Assembly (NCBI GenBank): GCA_026417175.1 | Contig: JAOADT010000003.1 | Coordinates: 41,152-105,151, forward strand | Source of the DNA: Deltaproteobacteria bacterium | GTDB taxonomy: Bacteria; Desulfobacterota; Syntrophorhabdia; Syntrophorhabdales; JANXAF01 | Direction of reading: 5' to 3' | Length of the DNA: 64,000 bases | Shown: positions 59,882 through 64,000 of the stretch, in pieces | Position numbering within the stretch: position 1 is the first letter of the stretch | Layout of the letters: the number at the start of each line of letters is the position of its first letter | Translations under genes and position numbers: made by a program | The notes under the pieces: model-generated | What the model saw: the letters and a program-made list of their open reading frames with translations, nothing else | Databases searched by the model: none | Told to the model about the DNA's origin: nothing

Positions 59882-60874
59882 ATGGTCAATAAATACCTTT
59901 ACATAACTGATTGTGAGGGGCCTGTTACCAGAAATGACAATGCTTACGAGATAGCAAATCATTTCTTAGAAGAAGGGGGGAGACTTTTCTCTTTACTTAG
60001 TGTTTTCGATGACTACCTTGGTCTCTTCGGAAATATAGAAAACTATAGGTATGGCAGTACTCTACGATATGTTATCCCTTTTCTTAAAGCGAAAGGACTT
60101 ACAGATGAAATGTTAAGAAATTACTCGAGAAACACAATTATTGTTACACCTGGGATTAAACAAGCGTTAAATAGGATTAAAAATCTAATGGATGTCCATA
60201 TGATAAGCACAAGTTATGAACACTATATAGACGAGGTAATTAGATATCTTCAGCTAGAACCCAAAAATGTGTATTGTACGAGAATGAGTTTAGATGCATA
60301 TGATCTAAAGCCGGAGGAAAAGCATGTTATAGAAGAGTATATGCGAAAGATAAGTACTATGGCCCCAATCACTTGGAATGAAAAGGGAGAACTTTTACCG
60401 GATGCTTATAAGACAGTAAAGCTACTAAGGGAATTTTTTTTTGATGTACTTTTACGTCTACCTATAGGATCGTTTCTAGAAACAATAATCCCCATAGGTG
60501 GAAGAGAGAAGGCAAAAATTCTTATGGAGATTGTTGAAAGAAACAATATCCCTTACGAAAATGTGATTTATGTTGGAGATAGCATAACAGACACAGAGGC
60601 ATTCCAATTTCTAAAAGACAAGGGAGGATTAACCATAAGCTTTAATGGAAACAGGTACGCTATCTCAAACGCTGAATACGTTATTATCTCGGAAACAGCA
60701 GAAGTACTTTCAGAAGTAGCAGAGAAATACCGCACTTATGGAAAATATGGTCTCGAGTTAATAAAAGGTGATGCACGCACTATTGTAACAAAGAGACGTG
60801 ATTCAGATATCATAGATTCAAGCGAAAAAATGAGGCGTGCTTTAAGGGGAGAAGCAATAGGAGCCCTCGGATGA
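59882..60874 (+). CDS. EhaR-like HAD-superfamily protein
   Basis: A 330-aa protein from the ATG at 59882, chosen for its GGGG and because the longer frame overlaps the preceding gene. It resembles the methanogen 'energy-converting hydrogenase A subunit R' family: YITDCEGPVTRNDNAYEIAN at the start (with the HAD aspartate motif changed to D-C-E-G) and IYVGDSITDTEAFQFLKDKG near residue 235, a typical HAD motif IV. A phosphatase role is likely; the substrate is unknown. Despite the name there are no hydrogenase genes nearby. Confidence 0.75.
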   Translation: MVNKYLYITDCEGPVTRNDNAYEIANHFLEEGGRLFSLLSVFDDYLGLFGNIENYRYGSTLRYVIPFLKAKGLTDEMLRNYSRNTIIVTPGIKQALNRIKNLMDVHMISTSYEHYIDEVIRYLQLEPKNVYCTRMSLDAYDLKPEEKHVIEEYMRKISTMAPITWNEKGELLPDAYKTVKLLREFFFDVLLRLPIGSFLETIIPIGGREKAKILMEIVERNNIPYENVIYVGDSITDTEAFQFLKDKGGLTISFNGNRYAISNAEYVIISETAEVLSEVAEKYRTYGKYGLELIKGDARTIVTKRRDSDIIDSSEKMRRALRGEAIGALG

Positions 60875-61425
60875 GATATGCAATATTTGTATTTTTGCTC
60901 ATAACTATACCAAATAACTTGGAGGCACAACAAATTTTTTTTTACTTGCTTGATAAACCTGACAACGAACTCTGGCAAATTTTTCTAAAAACAATTAAAA
61001 AACAGGGGCTCGTAAGTAGTGTATACATGGGCAATAGAAACCTTGAAGAACATTTACGACTCATAACTCAGATAAACTCTAAGAAAAAGGGCCTTTTTAT
61101 TGCCATGGACGTAAAAAAAAGAGAGAAGTTTGGGCTTTTTGTCGGTGTTTTCAAACCGAAAAAACCGGAAGGGAAAATTGCGAGAATAGACGAAATCCCT
61201 TATGTTCATTTTGAACTCTCAAATAAAATTGCAGAGAGCATAGCAGCGAGCTACAATAAAAGAGTTGTTAAATTACCCCTTTTCCCGATGCTTGGAGTTG
61301 ACATGCCAGCAATTTACATAAAAATTTCGGGAGAAAAAAGAGACATAGAAAAATTAGCTGGTGATATTAATGAAGTAATCAGAAAATACGCCGTGGAGGA
61401 TAATTTTTATGAGACTAGATGGTAG
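60871..61425 (+). CDS. secreted protein, possibly a degenerate amidase-3 relative
   Basis: A 184-aa protein with an N-terminal signal peptide ([17 protein letters not shown], residues 3-19). The C-terminal part [20 protein letters not shown], then [19 protein letters not shown], resembles the end of N-acetylmuramoyl-L-alanine amidases (x-L-x-x-x-x-M-P-A-x-L-x-E), but the Zn-binding D-P-G-H-G motif and the final Glu are not found. It is either a remodelled non-catalytic amidase fold or unrelated. It overlaps the gene before (ATGA) and rph after. Confidence 0.6.
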   Translation: MRYAIFVFLLITIPNNLEAQQIFFYLLDKPDNELWQIFLKTIKKQGLVSSVYMGNRNLEEHLRLITQINSKKKGLFIAMDVKKREKFGLFVGVFKPKKPEGKIARIDEIPYVHFELSNKIAESIAASYNKRVVKLPLFPMLGVDMPAIYIKISGEKRDIEKLAGDINEVIRKYAVEDNFYETRW

Positions 61426-62137
61426 GCCGAATGATAAGATCAGGGAAGTAAAAATTACTCGTGAATATTTGAAATTTCCGGAAGGTTCGGTCCTAGTTGA
61501 AATGGGAGATACCAAGGTAATATGTAGTGTTAGCGTCGAGGATAAAGTACCTCCTTTTCTTAAGAATACAGGTAAGGGGTGGATAACAGCCGAATACTCC
61601 ATGCTGCCAAGGGCCACGCACACGAGGTCTATCCGAGAGTCAGTCACTGGAAGAATAGGCGGAAGGACGCATGAGATCCAGCGTTTAATAGGAAGGGCTT
61701 TAAGGGCTGTGGTAAATCTCGATCTTATTGGTGAAAGAACACTGTGGATCGACTGTGACGTTATTCAGGCAGATGGTGGAACAAGAACTGCAAGTATCAC
61801 AGGTAGTTATGTAGCCCTAGTTGATGCTCTGTGGAATATGAAAAAAAGAGGTCTCATTGAAAAGATCCCTCTTAATGATTCTGTTGCAGCTATCAGTGTA
61901 GGCATAATAGGAGGAGAAATCCTTCTCGATCTCACATATGAAGAGGATTCAAAAGCCGAAGTAGATATGAACTTCGTAATGACTGGCAAAGGCTATATAG
62001 TTGAGGTGCAGGGAACAGCAGAGCGGGTACCTTTCAGTAAAGACCAGCTTGATCTCATGTTTAAATGTGCTCACAGGGGGATTCAAGAGATAACCCGTAT
62101 TCAGAAAACAGTACTTGGACCAATGTTTCCTCTATGA
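61409..62137 (+). CDS. rph: ribonuclease PH
   Basis: A 242-aa phosphorolytic exoribonuclease that trims tRNA 3' ends. [20 protein letters not shown], the [18 protein letters not shown] loop near residue 60, [20 protein letters not shown] and [20 protein letters not shown] are all family hallmarks. The ATG lies inside the end of the preceding gene (17-base overlap). Confidence 0.97.
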   Translation: MRLDGRPNDKIREVKITREYLKFPEGSVLVEMGDTKVICSVSVEDKVPPFLKNTGKGWITAEYSMLPRATHTRSIRESVTGRIGGRTHEIQRLIGRALRAVVNLDLIGERTLWIDCDVIQADGGTRTASITGSYVALVDALWNMKKRGLIEKIPLNDSVAAISVGIIGGEILLDLTYEEDSKAEVDMNFVMTGKGYIVEVQGTAERVPFSKDQLDLMFKCAHRGIQEITRIQKTVLGPMFPL

Positions 62138-62727
62138 ACATAAAAAAAGTAATACTCATAGCTACGAAAAACATGGGAAAGTTCTATGAATTTAAGGAAG
62201 CTTTGGCTCATCATTTTGATCAGATATATTCCTTATCAGATTTCCACTGGCCTTATGACATAAAAGAAAACGAAACCTCCTATGTGGAGAACGCAATGAA
62301 AAAGGCGAGAATCGCTGGAGAAAAGTTAAAAATCCCCTCTCTTGCTGATGATTCTGGATTAGAGGTGGATTATCTAAACGGAAAACCGGGTATTACCTCC
62401 GCAAGGTATGGAAGAAATGATGAAGAAAGAATAGGTAAGCTTCTCAATGAATTGGAAGGCGTCCCTTGGGAGGAAAGGACAGCAAAATTCAGAGCATACC
62501 TTGCCCTGTACATTCCAGAAATGGAAAGGCACTACATTTTCTATGGGGAACTTAGAGGGTACATTGGTTTTAATAAAAGACCGGGGTACGGGTTTGGATT
62601 TGATCCTATTTTTTACGTTCCCTTTCTAGGTAAGTACCTATCCGAACTAACGATAAGTGAAAAAAATGATATAAGTCATCGTGGCAATGCTCTTAAAGCT
62701 TTAAAAAAATTTCTTAGAAATTTTTAA
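62134..62727 (+). CDS. rdgB: XTP/dITP pyrophosphatase (RdgB/HAM1)
   Basis: A 197-aa house-cleaning enzyme that hydrolyses ITP, dITP and XTP. Substrate loop [13 protein letters not shown] at the start, [19 protein letters not shown] near residue 70 with the catalytic Asp, and [13 protein letters not shown] then [11 protein letters not shown] at the end. The ATG at 62134 overlaps the rph stop (ATGA); a longer frame would run 70 bases into rph. rph-rdgB pairing is common. Confidence 0.95.
   Translation: MNIKKVILIATKNMGKFYEFKEALAHHFDQIYSLSDFHWPYDIKENETSYVENAMKKARIAGEKLKIPSLADDSGLEVDYLNGKPGITSARYGRNDEERIGKLLNELEGVPWEERTAKFRAYLALYIPEMERHYIFYGELRGYIGFNKRPGYGFGFDPIFYVPFLGKYLSELTISEKNDISHRGNALKALKKFLRNF
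62705..62725. terminator. AT-rich hairpin between convergent rdgB and tRNA-Glu
   Basis: AAAAATTTC-TTA-GAAATTTTT, a perfect 9-bp stem that overlaps the rdgB stop codon. It is followed by AATTTT on the plus strand, and on the minus strand the distal arm itself runs into seven Ts. It could end both transcripts. Confidence 0.55.
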
Positions 62728-62730
62728 TTT

Positions 62731-62803
62731 TGGTCCCAGCGAGATTCGAACTCGCGTTTCCGGCGTGAGAGGCCGGTGTCCTAGACCACTAGACGATGGG
62801 ACC
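62731..62803 (-). tRNA. tRNA-Glu (anticodon CTC)
   Basis: A complete cloverleaf on the minus strand: acceptor GGTCCCA pairs with TGGGACC, T-loop GTTCGAAT, anticodon CTC at 62767-62769. The discriminator A is followed by AAA, so the CCA end is not encoded, unlike the Gly and Cys tRNAs in this window. Confidence 0.95.
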
Positions 62804-62871
62804 GGCTTTCTGGTACGCATTTTAACAAAAAAAACTTTTAATTTCCACAAAAATGTCGTATAAATTCTTAA

Positions 62872-63174
62872 ATGCCAAGGGTTCATATAGAAGATGCAAG
62901 GCCAGGAATGATAACTTCAAAACCGGTAATCAACGAATCGGGTGTAGTCATACTTAATGAAGGAATAGAACTAACAGAGGAGATTCTCTCTAGACTCAAA
63001 AATTTAGGCGTTGTTGAAATAAGTATAAAAGCAACAAAAAGACCTTCTGTTCCCATGGAAGAGCTGTTAAAAAAAGTCGAAGATAGGTTTCAAGGTCTCA
63101 GTGGTAAACCATACATGGATGTCTTAAAGATGGCTGTTATCAAGCATATTAAGAACATTTATGAGGGACTCTGA
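62872..63174 (+). CDS. stand-alone domain resembling the N-terminus of HD-GYP proteins
   Basis: A 100-aa protein. VHIEDARPGMITSKPVINES, then GVVILNEGIELTEEILSRL and KNLGVVEISIK follow the pattern of the small domain that often precedes HD-GYP or HDOD domains (P-G-M, G-x-x-L/I, L-T-x-x-x-x-x-L). No catalytic domain is attached. Its TGA overlaps the ATG region of the HDOD gene, so the two probably act together, perhaps as a split signalling protein. There is no Shine-Dalgarno; a TATAAA lies 7 bases upstream of the ATG. Confidence 0.7.
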   Translation: MPRVHIEDARPGMITSKPVINESGVVILNEGIELTEEILSRLKNLGVVEISIKATKRPSVPMEELLKKVEDRFQGLSGKPYMDVLKMAVIKHIKNIYEGL

Positions 63175-63997
63175 AAGAAGAACACTACGATACAAGATAG
63201 AAAATCTGAACAATCTGCCCACCATTCCTGCTGTATTGAAAAAGATCATTAAATTACTTGAAAATCCGAAAACTTCCCTTTCTGACATAGGTAACTTTGT
63301 GACGAGTGATCCTGCACTTACGACAAAAGTTCTTAAAATGGTAAATTCGCCAGTATACGGATTTCCGGGAAGGATCTCTTCCGTAAGTCAGGCTTTAGTT
63401 TTACTGGGTCTTAACGTGACAAAGGGACTTCTCCTAGGAGTAAGTGTTTTTGAACTTATGCACAAGACAATGACAGGACTCTGGGAGCATTCTTTGGCAT
63501 GTGCTATCTGCTCAAAGGTAATAGCTAAAGATCTTAATTTAAAGGATCCGGAAGAGGTCTCAATTGCCGGTCTTCTTCATGACATTGGAAAAGTAGCGCT
63601 CGCCCTGGAGGTTCCAGAATACTACCAGGGCCTAATGGAGGAAGCAAAAAAGAAAAGGATCCCTCTATTCCAAGTTGAAGATGAACATTTTTCATTTACT
63701 CACGCACAGGCAGGTGGTTGGATGACAAGAAAGTGGAATTTTCCTAGGACTTTGGTCGATGTTATTGAATATCACCATAGTCCTTCTTTATCAAAGGTGG
63801 TGCCTGATCACTGTGCCGTCGTACATGTTGCAGATGTGATTGTGAAGGCAAGAGGATTTGGATATGCAGGTGATTTCACGGTTCCTCCAGTCAATCCTGC
63901 GATATGGGAAAAACTCCAACTAAATGAAGAAAAGATACTCCATATTCTAAAAAGACTTGATGAAGATTTGGCCGAATCTGAAGGAACTTTCGAATAG
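63161..63997 (+). CDS. HDOD domain signalling protein
   Basis: A 278-aa HDOD protein. NLPTIPAVLKKIIKLLENPK near the start, then TKVLKMVNSPVYGFPGRISS and VSQALVLLGLNVTKGLLLG are the family core. The HD pair is kept in IAGLLHDIGKVALALEVP near residue 145, and VIEYHHSPS follows near residue 205. It is related to the HDOD gene at 25 kb. It overlaps the preceding small gene by 14 bases and ends 3 bases before the window edge. Confidence 0.9.
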   Translation: MRDSERRTLRYKIENLNNLPTIPAVLKKIIKLLENPKTSLSDIGNFVTSDPALTTKVLKMVNSPVYGFPGRISSVSQALVLLGLNVTKGLLLGVSVFELMHKTMTGLWEHSLACAICSKVIAKDLNLKDPEEVSIAGLLHDIGKVALALEVPEYYQGLMEEAKKKRIPLFQVEDEHFSFTHAQAGGWMTRKWNFPRTLVDVIEYHHSPSLSKVVPDHCAVVHVADVIVKARGFGYAGDFTVPPVNPAIWEKLQLNEEKILHILKRLDEDLAESEGTFE

Positions 63998-64000
63998 TGA

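Noticed and set aside
59882-60874. EhaR-like protein as evidence for an energy-converting hydrogenase
   Set aside because: No hydrogenase or membrane subunit genes are nearby; the protein is a soluble HAD member and the family name reflects only its first context.
60736-60978. Minus-strand ORF opposite the EhaR-like gene end
   Set aside because: It overlaps two convincing plus-strand genes and has no start signal or domain.

Overview
This window comes from a Gram-negative, AT-rich, motile bacterium. Roughly three quarters of it (about 3.9-52.2 kb) is a near-complete flagellum and chemotaxis locus. P-ring (flgI) and L-ring (flgH) genes imply a double membrane. Likely sigma-54 promoters with NtrC-type activators, a CheX phosphatase, an HdrD-like membrane Fe-S protein with a small ferredoxin, and an EhaR-like phosphatase all suggest an anaerobe of the Desulfobacterota (former Deltaproteobacteria) or Nitrospirota type. 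That placement is inference, because no rRNA is present.

Left edge (1-3.35 kb, minus strand): a sugar-modification cluster with an LpxD-like acyltransferase (cut by the window edge), a hexapeptide acyltransferase, a DegT/DnrJ aminotransferase and an FkbM methyltransferase. About 0.6 kb follows that holds protein-like but frame-broken sequence.

Flagellar locus (minus strand, read from high to low coordinates): sensor kinase - sigma-54 activator - flgB-flgC-fliE-fliF-fliG-fliH-fliI-fliJ; fliK-flgD-flgE; fliL-fliM-fliN-fliO-fliP-fliQ-fliR-flhB-flhA-flhF-flhG-fliA; HDOD-cheB-HEAT protein-cheR-cheY-cheA; cheW; a 67-aa unknown gene - flgF-flgG-flgA-flgH-flgI-flgJ-flgM-flgN-flgK-flgL-csrA-fliW-glycosyltransferase; fliC; flaG-fliD-fliS. 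An EAL-HDOD gene sits on the plus strand at 17.9 kb. Upstream lie a second NtrC-type regulator, a small secreted protein, and an mcp-cheY-cheX unit.

Promoter matches read by eye form a regulatory ladder. Sigma-54 type sites (GG-N10-GC) precede the kinase/flgB operon, fliL and the 67-aa/flgF operon, and a site with GT in place of GC precedes fliK. Sigma-28 type sites (TTAAGTTT-N11-CGATAA or close variants) precede fliC, cheW, EAL-HDOD, the HDOD-che operon and mcp. fliA and its antagonist flgM are both encoded here, as are csrA and fliW, and the fliC leader carries a good CsrA-type site over its Shine-Dalgarno. Several of these promoters put the predicted transcript start almost on the start codon, so some flagellar mRNAs may be leaderless.

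Right part (52.3-64 kb): glnA, an Fe-S electron-transfer protein, a 57-aa ferredoxin, tRNA-Gly and tRNA-Cys, prmA, then a tight operon trxB - PfkB kinase - PurN-like formyltransferase - EhaR-like HAD protein - secreted protein - rph - rdgB, a tRNA-Glu, and a pair of signalling genes (HD-GYP N-terminal-like domain plus HDOD). No transposons, CRISPR arrays or phage genes were seen.
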